Positions 23,793 through 31,730 of a stretch of 51,595 nt of DNA are shown one piece after another. The notes beneath the pieces are model-generated. The model was given only the letters and a program-made list of their open reading frames with translations, made no database searches and was not told the DNA's origin. The position numbers were made by a program, and so were the translations under genes. The first letter of the stretch is position 1. Every line of letters begins with the position of its first letter. Source of the DNA: VGCC01 sp044375955 (GTDB lineage Bacteria > Actinomycetota > Actinomycetes > S36-B12); contig JBILLS010000010.1 of NCBI GenBank assembly GCA_044375955.1, forward strand, positions 1 to 51,595, given 5' to 3'.

Positions 23793-24854
23793 GTGCGTCG
23801 CACACTTGCGATTCTTGCGGGAACGGCAGTGGCTGCCACCTCGGTGGCTTTTGCCAACCCTGTCCAGGCCAATCAGACGATCCCGGGCGGTGGGGCTTCT
23901 TTCCCCGCCGTCTTCATGCAGCAATGCGCCGCCGATTACAACGGTTCGCAGAGCAACTTCACCATCACCTACACTTCGGTCGGTTCCGGCCGTGGCAAGG
24001 GAGACTTCTCCAAGGGCACCTTCGTGTATGGAATGACTGACTCGGCGTACACCGAGAGCCAGAAGACGCAGACGTGGACTTGGGAGTACGTGCCGCTTAT
24101 CGGTGGATCGATCGCCATCCCGATCAACCTGAAGAACCCAAAGACCGGGCGAACCCTGGGCTCCTCGATCCAGTTGAAGCAGGTGACTCTGGCGAAGATC
24201 TTCGGTGGCATCATCACCACCTGGAACCACCCCGAGATCCTCAAGGATAACCCGCGCATCGCCGATGCCCTGCCGGGCACCAACATCACGATTTCCTACC
24301 GGTCCGACACCTCGGGGACGACGAATAACCTCCTGCAGTACCTGAACGCATGGGCTCCGACGATCTTCACGAAGGTCCAGGACGATATGGGTACGGCGTT
24401 CCCCGGTGGAAAGCCTCCAGCTAACTCCGTTGCTGGTCGTACAAACCAGGGTGTCATGGCAAACGTTCTCGCCACCGAAGGCGCGATCGGCTACGTCGAC
24501 CTCGGTGATGCCAAGGGTTACCCCTCAGCTCGCTTGCAGAACGCATCGGGTGAGTTCGTGGCACCCTCGGCGGCATCTGCTGCGAAGAATCTCGCAAACC
24601 AGACCAACGTCAATGCCGAAGGCTTGGTCCAGCTTGACTACAACCTGAAGGTCAAGGGTGTCTACCCGATCTCGATCTTCAGCTACGGTCTGGCGCGCAC
24701 GGACGGTAAAGGCCCGAACGGCCTCGGCGTCCGCCAGTACTTCGACTACGTGTTGGCGAAGTGCGGTCCAGCCCGCGCAGCCTCGCTTGGCTACGTCCCG
24801 CTGGCGGGCAAGGTGCTCGCCAAGGGTCGCGAACTGGTTCTCCAGATCAAGTAG
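23793..24854 (+). CDS. pstS: phosphate-binding protein PstS (secreted, non-lipoprotein)
   Basis: 353 residues. An Arg-Arg start, hydrophobic core and Val-Gln-Ala site about residue 26 form a signal peptide without a lipobox cysteine, so the protein should be released rather than lipid-anchored, unlike most Gram-positive PstS. The PstS motifs Ile-Pro-Gly-Gly-Gly-Ala-Ser-Phe-Pro-Ala and the phosphate loop Tyr-Arg-Ser-Asp-Thr-Ser-Gly-Thr-Thr are both present. GTG with AGGAG six bases upstream. It follows pstB instead of leading the operon, and has its own promoter-like region. Confidence 0.92.
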   Translation: MRRTLAILAGTAVAATSVAFANPVQANQTIPGGGASFPAVFMQQCAADYNGSQSNFTITYTSVGSGRGKGDFSKGTFVYGMTDSAYTESQKTQTWTWEYVPLIGGSIAIPINLKNPKTGRTLGSSIQLKQVTLAKIFGGIITTWNHPEILKDNPRIADALPGTNITISYRSDTSGTTNNLLQYLNAWAPTIFTKVQDDMGTAFPGGKPPANSVAGRTNQGVMANVLATEGAIGYVDLGDAKGYPSARLQNASGEFVAPSAASAAKNLANQTNVNAEGLVQLDYNLKVKGVYPISIFSYGLARTDGKGPNGLGVRQYFDYVLAKCGPARAASLGYVPLAGKVLAKGRELVLQIK

Positions 24855-24882
24855 AGCGTATTTCTTAATGAAGGTGAGGACG

Positions 24883-26148
24883 ATGTCTCGGTTGGTTATG
24901 CCCTTCCGAGGCATCGTCCTCGCCTCATTTCTCGGAGCAGCATTGCTTCTTGCGGCATGCACCCCGCCGATGCCGCCAGACGTTTTGGCGGCGCGTGCTG
25001 AGTCACAAATCGTTTGTGGCTCCGGAAACGTCGACGTTGCGACGCCCGTGGAGTTCACCGGAGCGATGACGACCGTGGGTGATGCCTTGTCATCCGTGTG
25101 CCCGGATCAGACGGTCACCGAAGTCCCGTTCGACTCGGCGGCACCTGTGGCCGTTGTGGCATCGACTCCCTCAGCCCAGGACATCACGGATTTCAAGACC
25201 GCTTCATGCCCGAATGACTCGGTGATCGTCATCCCCGCATTTGCGTATCCGGTCTCGCTTGCCTACAACGTCGTGGGGCTCGAGGGGCTCGTTTTCACCC
25301 CCGAGGCTGTCGCGGGTGTACTTGCGGGATCCGTCACCTCGTGGGAAGACCCGTTGATCGCCGATGCAAATCCCGATTTTGATCTAACGGGACTTCCAGA
25401 GATCACCCTGATGTCGGTCGAGAGTCCCCAGGGGCCCGTCGAGGCGATGACCACCTGGCTGACGCAGCAGGTGCCGGATATCTGGACCGCAGGCGTGAGT
25501 GGAACCCTCGATGGCGGCCAGAAGTTCGCCGCCGAGGACGAAATGGTCTTGGAAATGTCTGCGATCGAAGGTTCGATGGCCATCCTTCCCATCTTCGTTG
25601 CGTTCAACAATGTGCTTGCGACCGCGAACCTGCCGGTGAAGGGCACCGACGCCAACGGCGTGGATGTGGATACCGTGATCACGGCGGACGACGTTCAGCT
25701 GTACAAGGTCGGCTCGGGGGCAACCACGGTCACCACCGACGAGACCGGCAACATCTTCGCCAGTCCGGCCGTCGGCGGATTCCCCGTTGAAGGCAACTTC
25801 GACTTGGCTTCCTCGAAGATCGTCCTAGGTTCGGATCAGGCTCTTGTCGGCTGGCCTGTTGAGGGCTATGCCCACCTGCTCATCTGCGACGACGGGGCGA
25901 ATGACTCCTTGCCGCTCCTCTTCGCCCAGTACATGGTGCGGCTCGCAGGGCAGGGATCCCTCGAGATCTTCGGTGTAACCCCGCTCCCTGAACCGATCCG
26001 CGTTCAGACCTTCACGCCACTGCGGGTCACCGTCATGACGGGTGAGGAAGGGGACGCTCCGGACATGGCCCCGATCGAAGAGCAGATCGTTGACGAGGAA
26101 GCGGACAGCAATGAACTCCCCCAGGACGCTGAAGTCACCGCTCCCTAG
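24883..26148 (+). CDS. PstS-like lipoprotein with degenerate phosphate loop
   Basis: About 421 residues. The lipobox Leu-Ala-Ala-Cys (Cys about 27) anchors it to the outer face of the membrane. The central part parallels neighbouring PstS: Ala-Gly-Val-Leu-Ala-Gly-Ser-Val-Thr-Ser-Trp-Glu-Asp-Pro corresponds to the PstS hinge region, but the Arg-Ser-Asp-x-Ser-Gly-Thr-Thr loop reads Ser-Val-Glu-Ser-Pro-Gln-Gly-Pro-Val. A ~40-residue acidic tail (Glu/Asp-rich) follows. The ATG at 24883 has AAGGTGAGG just before; ATG 24868 is an alternative. It lies 28 bases after pstS, likely in the same transcript. Possibly a docking or sensing partner of Pst rather than a phosphate carrier. Confidence 0.72.
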   Translation: MSRLVMPFRGIVLASFLGAALLLAACTPPMPPDVLAARAESQIVCGSGNVDVATPVEFTGAMTTVGDALSSVCPDQTVTEVPFDSAAPVAVVASTPSAQDITDFKTASCPNDSVIVIPAFAYPVSLAYNVVGLEGLVFTPEAVAGVLAGSVTSWEDPLIADANPDFDLTGLPEITLMSVESPQGPVEAMTTWLTQQVPDIWTAGVSGTLDGGQKFAAEDEMVLEMSAIEGSMAILPIFVAFNNVLATANLPVKGTDANGVDVDTVITADDVQLYKVGSGATTVTTDETGNIFASPAVGGFPVEGNFDLASSKIVLGSDQALVGWPVEGYAHLLICDDGANDSLPLLFAQYMVRLAGQGSLEIFGVTPLPEPIRVQTFTPLRVTVMTGEEGDAPDMAPIEEQIVDEEADSNELPQDAEVTAP

Positions 26149-26156
26149 CTTCGGAG

Positions 26157-26648
26157 TTAGCGGGCGCGCTGGCGTGCCCAGGACTCGGTGATCTCGTGCT
26201 CGGCCTCGATCCGGCTTACCCACGTCGCACCTTCGACTGACTTCCCCGGTTCGAGGTCCTTATAGACCTCGAAGAAGTGCTGGATCTCCAACCGGTCGAA
26301 TTCGGGTACATGGTGGATATCGCGAATGTGCTCGACGCGGGGGTCCCGTGCCGGGACGCAGAGAACCTTGTCGTCACCGCCGGCCTCATCCGTCATGCGG
26401 AACATTCCCACCGTTCGGCAACGGATAACCACGCCCGGGAATGTCGGCTCGTGAACAAGCACGAGGGCGTCGAGTGGATCACCATCGAGACCGAGGGTGT
26501 CATCAATGAAGCCGTAGTCGTGCGGGTAGCGGGTCGACGTGAAGAGCATGCGATCGAGTCGGATACGCCCGGTCGTGTGATCCATCTCGTACTTGTTGCG
26601 ACTTCCTGCGGGAATCTCGATCGTGACGTCGAACTCCAGGGGTTCCAT
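26157..26648 (-). CDS. ppa: inorganic pyrophosphatase, family I
   Basis: About 163 residues, normal for soluble hexameric bacterial family I enzymes. The metal/PPi site is visible as Tyr-Pro-His-Asp-Tyr-Gly-Phe-Ile and Asp-Gly-Asp-Pro-Leu-Asp-Ala. It hydrolyses pyrophosphate from biosynthetic reactions in the cytoplasm. The ATG at 26648 has GAGGTG just upstream; the longer in-frame version reads into the divergent promoter and is rejected. It diverges from dacB, as in many actinobacteria, with both -10 elements in the same seven bases. Confidence 0.94.
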   Translation of the reverse strand: MEPLEFDVTIEIPAGSRNKYEMDHTTGRIRLDRMLFTSTRYPHDYGFIDDTLGLDGDPLDALVLVHEPTFPGVVIRCRTVGMFRMTDEAGGDDKVLCVPARDPRVEHIRDIHHVPEFDRLEIQHFFEVYKDLEPGKSVEGATWVSRIEAEHEITESWARQRAR

Positions 26649-26679
26649 GGCACCTCGTATCCCGGATGAGTGTTCTCCG

Positions 26680-26686
26680 TAGGCTA
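26680..26686. promoter_or_regulatory. overlapping divergent -10 elements (TAGGCTA) between ppa and dacB
   Basis: Forward TAGGCT (26680-26685) faces dacB, and reverse TAGCCT (26686-26681) faces ppa. Starts about seven bases on either side would give leaders of roughly 20-30 bases, each with a ribosome-binding site (GAAGGGA for dacB, GAGGTG for ppa). Both strands of one heptamer can thus act as -10. Confidence 0.45.
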
Positions 26687-26713
26687 GCGGGGCTTCCGGC
26701 GAAGGGAATGCTC

Positions 26714-28033
26714 GTGCGTGCACGGTGGATTGCCCCGGTCTGCGCGATCGGCCTGCTCTGGCCGGTCAGCGCCCAGGCAGAACCACTTCCCCCTGTTCCG
26801 GCACCTGCGGTGGGAACCCCACTCCCTGTGGTCGGATCGACGGCACCTGCGCCGACCGCGTCGGGTGTCACCGAGTCGCTCGGTCCACTCGCGCGGTCCA
26901 GGGCCCTGGGATCTTCATCGATCGTGGTCGTCGACCCGGCGACGGAGACGACACTGTTCGATCGCGGAGGTGCCGACCCACGGATCCCCGCGTCAGCACA
27001 GAAGATCCTCACCGCCGTTGCAGCCCTCCAGGCACTCGGGCCGTCCACCCGCCTGGCAACGATCGCCTACCGTGATGGGCAGCGCGTCTACATCCGTGGG
27101 GGAGGCGACCCGACGCTGCGCAGGGGCAAGTCCACCGACCCGGAATCCGGTGGCGCCGCCTCACTGCGCGAACTGGCCCGGCAGATCTCCGTGACCCTGG
27201 GAACGGACACGACCGTGCGATTGGTCTTCGACGATTCACTCTTCACGGGACCGAGGTTGGGACCCGGGTGGAAGCGCGGTTTCCCGCAGGCGGGTGTCGT
27301 GGCTCCCGTGTCCGCCCTCGTCGTGGATGGTGGGCGCGTGCGGCCAGGGTCACGATCGCGGGTATCGGACCCGGGGCGGGAGGCGGCGAAAGTGCTGGCC
27401 GGGTATCTCCGCGGATTCGGGATCACGGTGAAGTCGGTCCGGCGCGGAATCACACCTGGAGACGCCGAAGAACTCGCGCGTGTGGAATCCGCACCAATCT
27501 CCGCCATCGTCCAGGACATGCTCACCGACTCGGATAACGACTACGCCGAGTCACTCGGACACCTGGTGGGCGAGTCCGTACTCGGTGAGGGAAGTTTCAC
27601 CGGGGGTGCTCGCGCCACCGAGAAGATCGTGGGTGAGGCCGGAATCGATGTGACCGAGGTGCAGTTGGCCGATGCGAGTGGACTCTCGCCCCGCAACCGA
27701 GTGTCGGCATCAGCCCTGACCGACGTCCTGACCGTGATCGCCCGGGGTGAAGAGCCGACCTGGGCACCGGTGGCCGCGGGGCTCCCCGTGGCCGGGGTGA
27801 CGGGCACTCTCGCGGACCGGTTCGCTACGAAGGTGACGAGGGCTGGGCGCGGCTCCGTGTTCGCGAAGACGGGCACATTGACGGGGGTGGCATCGTTGGC
27901 CGGGTGGGTCATCGATCGAGATCAACGGCTCCTGGTTTTCGCCATTGTGGGCAATGACGTGCGCAGCGGAACCCGAGCTCGCGACACAATGGACCGCATC
28001 GCCGTTCGACTCGTGGAATGTGGGTGCCGATGA
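26714..28033 (+). CDS. dacB: D-alanyl-D-alanine carboxypeptidase/endopeptidase (PBP4/DacB class)
   Basis: About 439 residues. A signal peptide ends in Ala-Gln-Ala near residue 22, followed by a Pro-rich linker. The three penicillin-binding motifs of class C are present: Ser-Ala-Gln-Lys (catalytic Ser94), Ser-Asp-Asn in Asp-Ser-Asp-Asn-Asp-Tyr-Ala-Glu, and Lys-Thr-Gly-Thr near the C-terminus. It trims or cleaves peptidoglycan peptides outside the membrane. GTG 26714 lies seven bases after GAAGGG; ATG 26708 is the alternative. The longer reading from 26666 would overlap the promoter. Its stop overlaps manA as ATGA. Confidence 0.9.
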   Translation: MRARWIAPVCAIGLLWPVSAQAEPLPPVPAPAVGTPLPVVGSTAPAPTASGVTESLGPLARSRALGSSSIVVVDPATETTLFDRGGADPRIPASAQKILTAVAALQALGPSTRLATIAYRDGQRVYIRGGGDPTLRRGKSTDPESGGAASLRELARQISVTLGTDTTVRLVFDDSLFTGPRLGPGWKRGFPQAGVVAPVSALVVDGGRVRPGSRSRVSDPGREAAKVLAGYLRGFGITVKSVRRGITPGDAEELARVESAPISAIVQDMLTDSDNDYAESLGHLVGESVLGEGSFTGGARATEKIVGEAGIDVTEVQLADASGLSPRNRVSASALTDVLTVIARGEEPTWAPVAAGLPVAGVTGTLADRFATKVTRAGRGSVFAKTGTLTGVASLAGWVIDRDQRLLVFAIVGNDVRSGTRARDTMDRIAVRLVECGCR

Positions 28034-29073
28034 ACAACGTGACCATGCCGATCCGTCTGCCCGTCAACCAGTTCGACCACTTCTACAGGGGTGGCGACCG
28101 TATCGGTGCCCTGCGTCACGGACCGGGTGGACCGCAGCGTCCCGAGGAGTGGATCGGGTCGACCACGGTGCGCTTCGGACAAGCACCCGCCGGCCTGACC
28201 GTGCTGCCCGACGGCACGCTCCTGCTCGAGCACATGCAGCGCGAACCGGAAGCGTGGCTCGGCCCCGATCACGTGGCCAGGTACGGGACGAGTTCGGAAG
28301 TCCTCGTGAAACTCCTCGACCTCGGACAACGCCTCCCGGTGCATCTGCACCCGAACCGGGAGTTCTCCCGCACCCACCTCGGCCTCGCGCACGGTAAGAC
28401 CGAGGCTTGGTACGTCCTCGACGCACCCCCGGGAGCGCGCGTGGGCGTGGGTTTCCGGGAGACCATGGATCGCGCGCGGGTGCGCGAGTGGGTGATGAAT
28501 CGCGACAGCGACGCTTTGCTCGGCGCATTGCAGACGCGTGAGGTGCGACCCGGCGACGCGATGCTCGTACCCTCCGGACTTCCCCACACCGTCCAGGATG
28601 GAGTCTTCGTTCTGGAACTGCAGGAGCCCACGGACCTGTCGATCCTGCTCGAGTGGCAGGGCTTCGCCGTCGATGGGTTCGCCGACGGCCACCTCGACCT
28701 CGGTTTCGATACCGCACTCGACGCCGTCGACTACTCGGCGGTCAGCGCATCCGATCTCGACGCACTCGTCCTCCCGCGCGAGGACATCGAGCGTGCCGGG
28801 CTCCACACGGCGATGCCGGCTGAGGCAGAGCAGTACTTCCGCCTACACCGACTCCACTCCACAGGTGACGCCGTGGACGTCGCGGCCGGATTCGCGATCG
28901 CGCTCGTCACGGAAGGCTCCGGGGTGCTCGCGGCTCCGGCAGGCTCCCTTGAGATCGCCAAGGGCGACGCCCTTCTGATTCCCTACGCCGTGGGTCCGTG
29001 GTCCGTGCACGGGGTGTGCACGGTGATGGTGTGTCGCCCGCCCGCCCCCGATGCACCTACGGGGGCCCGGTAG
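28030..29073 (+). CDS. manA: class I mannose-6-phosphate isomerase-like protein
   Basis: About 347 residues; two cupin domains of the type I phosphomannose isomerase family. The metal site is seen in Gln-Arg-Leu-Pro-Val-His-Leu-His-Pro-Asn, with Lys-Thr-Glu-Ala-Trp-Tyr-Val-Leu following and Pro-Ser-Gly-Leu-Pro-His-Thr later. Presumed to interconvert mannose-6-phosphate and fructose-6-phosphate, feeding GDP-mannose for envelope glycans. It is coupled to dacB by ATGA and inserted between dacB and DUF2342. The stop lies inside a 17-base tandem repeat. Confidence 0.8.
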   Translation: MNNVTMPIRLPVNQFDHFYRGGDRIGALRHGPGGPQRPEEWIGSTTVRFGQAPAGLTVLPDGTLLLEHMQREPEAWLGPDHVARYGTSSEVLVKLLDLGQRLPVHLHPNREFSRTHLGLAHGKTEAWYVLDAPPGARVGVGFRETMDRARVREWVMNRDSDALLGALQTREVRPGDAMLVPSGLPHTVQDGVFVLELQEPTDLSILLEWQGFAVDGFADGHLDLGFDTALDAVDYSAVSASDLDALVLPREDIERAGLHTAMPAEAEQYFRLHRLHSTGDAVDVAAGFAIALVTEGSGVLAAPAGSLEIAKGDALLIPYAVGPWSVHGVCTVMVCRPPAPDAPTGAR

Positions 29074-29094
29074 ACGTGGGGGCCCGGTAGACGT
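29061..29094 (+). repeat. 17-base tandem duplication at the manA/DUF2342 junction
   Basis: GGGGGCCCGGTAGACGT occurs twice back to back (29061-29077 and 29078-29094). The first copy contains the manA stop TAG. The second contains the bases that form the GTG start of the next gene (29093). The GTG formed at the end of the first copy meets a stop after three further codons, so only the second is productive. Confidence 0.95.
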
Positions 29095-30109
29095 GTCCGT
29101 CGTCGACTGGGACCTGGCCGGCTCGATCGCCACCGGCTTTGCTCCCACGGGACCGGATGTGAGTGCGAGCGACGTGCGGGCCATGACGCGCCAGCTGGGC
29201 GAACTCGCCGAGCAAGCCACCTTGGAAGTGCACGCAATCACCGGGTTGGTTGCGGCCCCAGGTCATCGCACGATCGTGGCAGACCGTCACCAATGGATCC
29301 GCTCCAATATCGATGCACTCGTCGCTCTCACGGCACCGCTCGACGAGCGGGTCGGCGCGGGTGCGGTCCATGCACTTGGTTCCCGCGCCACCGCACTGCA
29401 GATCGGCGCGACGCTCGGCTGGATGTCCGGGCGGGTTCTCGGTCAGTACGAGGTCGTGGCCGAACCTGGGTCACTTCTCCTGGTTGCACCAACGATCGCG
29501 GCAACCGAGAGATCGCTCGATGTCCCTGCCACCGACTTTCGCCTCTGGGTCTGCCTGCACGAGGAGGCGCACCGCGTCCAATTCGGCGCAGTGCCATGGC
29601 TGCGCGACTACTTCATCGAGCGCGTTCGCATCCTCCTCGAACTGCCGGAAATGGGACTTCGGGACTCGCTCATGTGGCTGTCGACCGTCGTCACGGCCTT
29701 TGCGCGGGCTCTGCGTGGGAGTTCGGACCTGGCTGTCGCGGATCTGGTCCCCACCGAGGAGCAGCGCGCCGCCTTGCGGGAACTGATGGCACTCATGACC
29801 ATCCTCGAAGGTCATGCCGATGTGGTGATGGACCTCGCAGGCCCGGATGTGATCCCCTCGGTCGCCGTGATCCGGGAGCGGTTCGAGGTGCGGCGTGACT
29901 CCGCGCATGGGATGGACCGAATCATCCGGACACTGCTCGGCGTAGAGGCCAAGATGCGGCAGTACCGCGATGGGGCAACGTTCATCCGCAGCCTGCTCGA
30001 ATCCGGTGGCATGGAGCGCGTGAACGCGCTCTGGAGCGGTCCGGGAGCCCTGCCGTCACTCGAGGAACTGTCCGCACCGCAGCAGTGGGCGGAGCGCACC
30101 GCGGCATGA
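29093..30109 (+). CDS. DUF2342 zinc-dependent metalloprotease-like protein
   Basis: About 338 residues of the actinobacterial family variously named DUF2342, zinc-dependent metalloprotease or coenzyme-F420-biosynthesis-associated protein. The HExxH motif (His-Glu-Glu-Ala-His, 156-160) is in Leu-Trp-Val-Cys-Leu-His-Glu-Glu-Ala-His-Arg-Val-Gln-Phe. A downstream Glu in Glu-Gly-His-Ala-Asp may be the third ligand. No signal peptide, so cytoplasmic. Function not established. GTG at 29093 is the first start after the duplicated stop; its stop overlaps tilS as ATGA, which links it to tRNA modification only by position. Confidence 0.78.
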   Translation: MSVVDWDLAGSIATGFAPTGPDVSASDVRAMTRQLGELAEQATLEVHAITGLVAAPGHRTIVADRHQWIRSNIDALVALTAPLDERVGAGAVHALGSRATALQIGATLGWMSGRVLGQYEVVAEPGSLLLVAPTIAATERSLDVPATDFRLWVCLHEEAHRVQFGAVPWLRDYFIERVRILLELPEMGLRDSLMWLSTVVTAFARALRGSSDLAVADLVPTEEQRAALRELMALMTILEGHADVVMDLAGPDVIPSVAVIRERFEVRRDSAHGMDRIIRTLLGVEAKMRQYRDGATFIRSLLESGGMERVNALWSGPGALPSLEELSAPQQWAERTAA

Positions 30110-31098
30110 GTGAGGCGTCCGCGGAACTGCTTGCCGTTCGGAACGCAGTGAAGCGATGCGTTGTTCCGGGACCGTTGATCGTCGGGTGCTCGGGTGGCCC
30201 CGACTCCCTCGCTCTGGTGGCGGCGGCCGTCTGGACGTCCCGGCACGCGAACGTGCCCCTGACGGTCGGAGTCGTCGACCATCGCCTGCAGGAGGGATCC
30301 GCGGACGTCGCAGCGGAGGCGGCACGGGCGTGCACCGCTCTCGGTGCTGACGACGTCGAGATCCTGGCCGTCGACGTGGTGGGGGAGGGGGGTGTGGAAG
30401 CAGCGGCGCGTGCTGCTCGACGCGGGGCTCTCCAAAGTCTCGCGCAGCGCAGGGGGAGTGAGCAGATCCTGCTGGCCCACACGCGCGAGGACCAGGCAGA
30501 AACCGTGCTGCTACGGCTGAGTCGTGGTGCGGGAGCGCGGAGTCTCGCCGCGATGCGTCCCTGCTCACCACCCTGGCACCGCCCGTTCCTGGATCTCTCT
30601 CGCGCTGATGTGCACGCGGTCACCGCCGAGGTGTGCTCTCCGCTCGGCATTCGCCCCTGGAGTGACCCGCACAACGTGGATCCGCGGTTCGGACGAGTAC
30701 GGGTCCGCCGATGGCTCGACGAATTGGCCCACGAACTGGGTCCGGGTGTGGTGCAGGGTCTCTCGCGCAGCGCGGCGTTGCTCGCCGACGACGCCGAAGT
30801 CTTGGATGCGTGGGCGGATCAGGAGGCCACTCGCGTCATCGAGGTCGACGACGTGGGTGCTTCGGCTGACATCGCTGCACTGACGGAGTTACCGCGCGCG
30901 ATTCGGACCCGAGTGCTCCGCGCCATGCACCACCGGGTGTCCGGCCAGAGCGAACTGACCTTCGACCATGTCCAGACGCTGGAGGCCTACGTTTCCGACT
31001 GGCATGGCCAGGGGGAGGCTGATCTTCCCGGCGGCGTGACGGCACGTGTGGACTATGGAAGGCTGTTGCTTCTTCGAACCTCGACCAACCGGGAGTGA
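30106..31098 (+). CDS. tilS: tRNA(Ile)-lysidine synthase TilS
   Basis: About 330 residues. The PP-loop Ser-Gly-Gly-Pro-Asp-Ser is at residues 30-35, and the core motifs Asp-His-Arg-Leu, Ala-Arg-Arg-Gly-Ala-Leu and Leu-Leu-Ala-His-Thr-Arg-Glu-Asp-Gln-Ala-Glu-Thr follow. It changes C34 of the CAU-anticodon tRNA to lysidine so that it reads AUA and accepts isoleucine; this is essential in most bacteria. The short C-terminal part matches the smaller actinobacterial TilS rather than the two-domain E. coli type. It is coupled to the DUF2342 gene and followed three bases later by hpt. Confidence 0.93.
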   Translation: MSEASAELLAVRNAVKRCVVPGPLIVGCSGGPDSLALVAAAVWTSRHANVPLTVGVVDHRLQEGSADVAAEAARACTALGADDVEILAVDVVGEGGVEAAARAARRGALQSLAQRRGSEQILLAHTREDQAETVLLRLSRGAGARSLAAMRPCSPPWHRPFLDLSRADVHAVTAEVCSPLGIRPWSDPHNVDPRFGRVRVRRWLDELAHELGPGVVQGLSRSAALLADDAEVLDAWADQEATRVIEVDDVGASADIAALTELPRAIRTRVLRAMHHRVSGQSELTFDHVQTLEAYVSDWHGQGEADLPGGVTARVDYGRLLLLRTSTNRE

Positions 31099-31101
31099 TC
31101 C

Positions 31102-31653
31102 GTGGATCAGTCGCACGTCGCCGCCGACCTCGACCATGTGCTCCTCACAGAGCAGCAGATCCACGACAGAATCGCAGAACTCGCAGCACAGATCGATCGC
31201 GATTACGCCGGAAAGGACCTCCTCCTCGTCGGGGTGCTGAAGGGCGCGATCATGGTCATGGCCGATCTGGCCCGGGCTCTGACCATCCAGGCGGACATGG
31301 ACTGGATGGCGGTCTCTTCCTACGGATCGGGAACCACGTCGAGCGGTGTCGTCCGAATCCTGAAGGACCTGGACCGGGACCTCGCCGGGCATGACGTCCT
31401 GATAGTGGAGGACATAGTCGATTCGGGGCTCACCCTGAGTTGGCTTCTCAAGAACCTCTCCGCCCGCGGGCCGGCGTCCCTGGAGGTGTTCACCCTCCTG
31501 CGCAAGCCCGAAGCGATGCGGGTGGAAGTCCTGCCGCGCTACGTCGGGTTCGATATCCCGAATGAGTTCGTGGTGGGGTACGGCCTTGACTACGCCCAGC
31601 GCTACCGGAACCTGCGGTGCGTGGCCACGCTCGCCCCGCACGTCTACTCCTAA
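31102..31653 (+). CDS. hpt: hypoxanthine phosphoribosyltransferase
   Basis: 183 residues. The PRPP motif Val-Leu-Ile-Val-Glu-Asp-Ile-Val-Asp-Ser-Gly-Leu-Thr is near residue 98, the Lys-Gly-Ala loop lies early, the flexible loop has Ser-Ser-Tyr-Gly-Ser-Gly-Thr, and Val-Gly-Phe-Asp-Ile-Pro-Asn-Glu-Phe-Val-Val-Gly-Tyr is the base-binding end. It salvages hypoxanthine and guanine to IMP and GMP. The GTG start, three bases after tilS, suggests shared translation in the dacB-manA-DUF2342-tilS-hpt unit. Confidence 0.95.
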   Translation: MDQSHVAADLDHVLLTEQQIHDRIAELAAQIDRDYAGKDLLLVGVLKGAIMVMADLARALTIQADMDWMAVSSYGSGTTSSGVVRILKDLDRDLAGHDVLIVEDIVDSGLTLSWLLKNLSARGPASLEVFTLLRKPEAMRVEVLPRYVGFDIPNEFVVGYGLDYAQRYRNLRCVATLAPHVYS

Positions 31654-31707
31654 TCGTTCGCGCAGGGCGGAGGCGGGCCCCTTCTCCCAAGGAGGAGTAG
31701 GCGCCGT

Positions 31708-31730
31708 CACCGTAGTACCGTCGTACGGTG
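31708..31730 (+). promoter_or_regulatory. ftsH leaderless promoter with dyad symmetry
   Basis: TACCGT (31716-31721) lies exactly six bases before the ftsH GTG at 31728. The hexamer is embedded in nested inverted repeats: ACCGT (31717-31721) / ACGGT (31725-31729), and CACCGT (31708-31713) / ACGGTG (31725-31730). The dyad covers the -10 and the start codon, a suitable position for a repressor, but none is known here. Confidence 0.4.
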
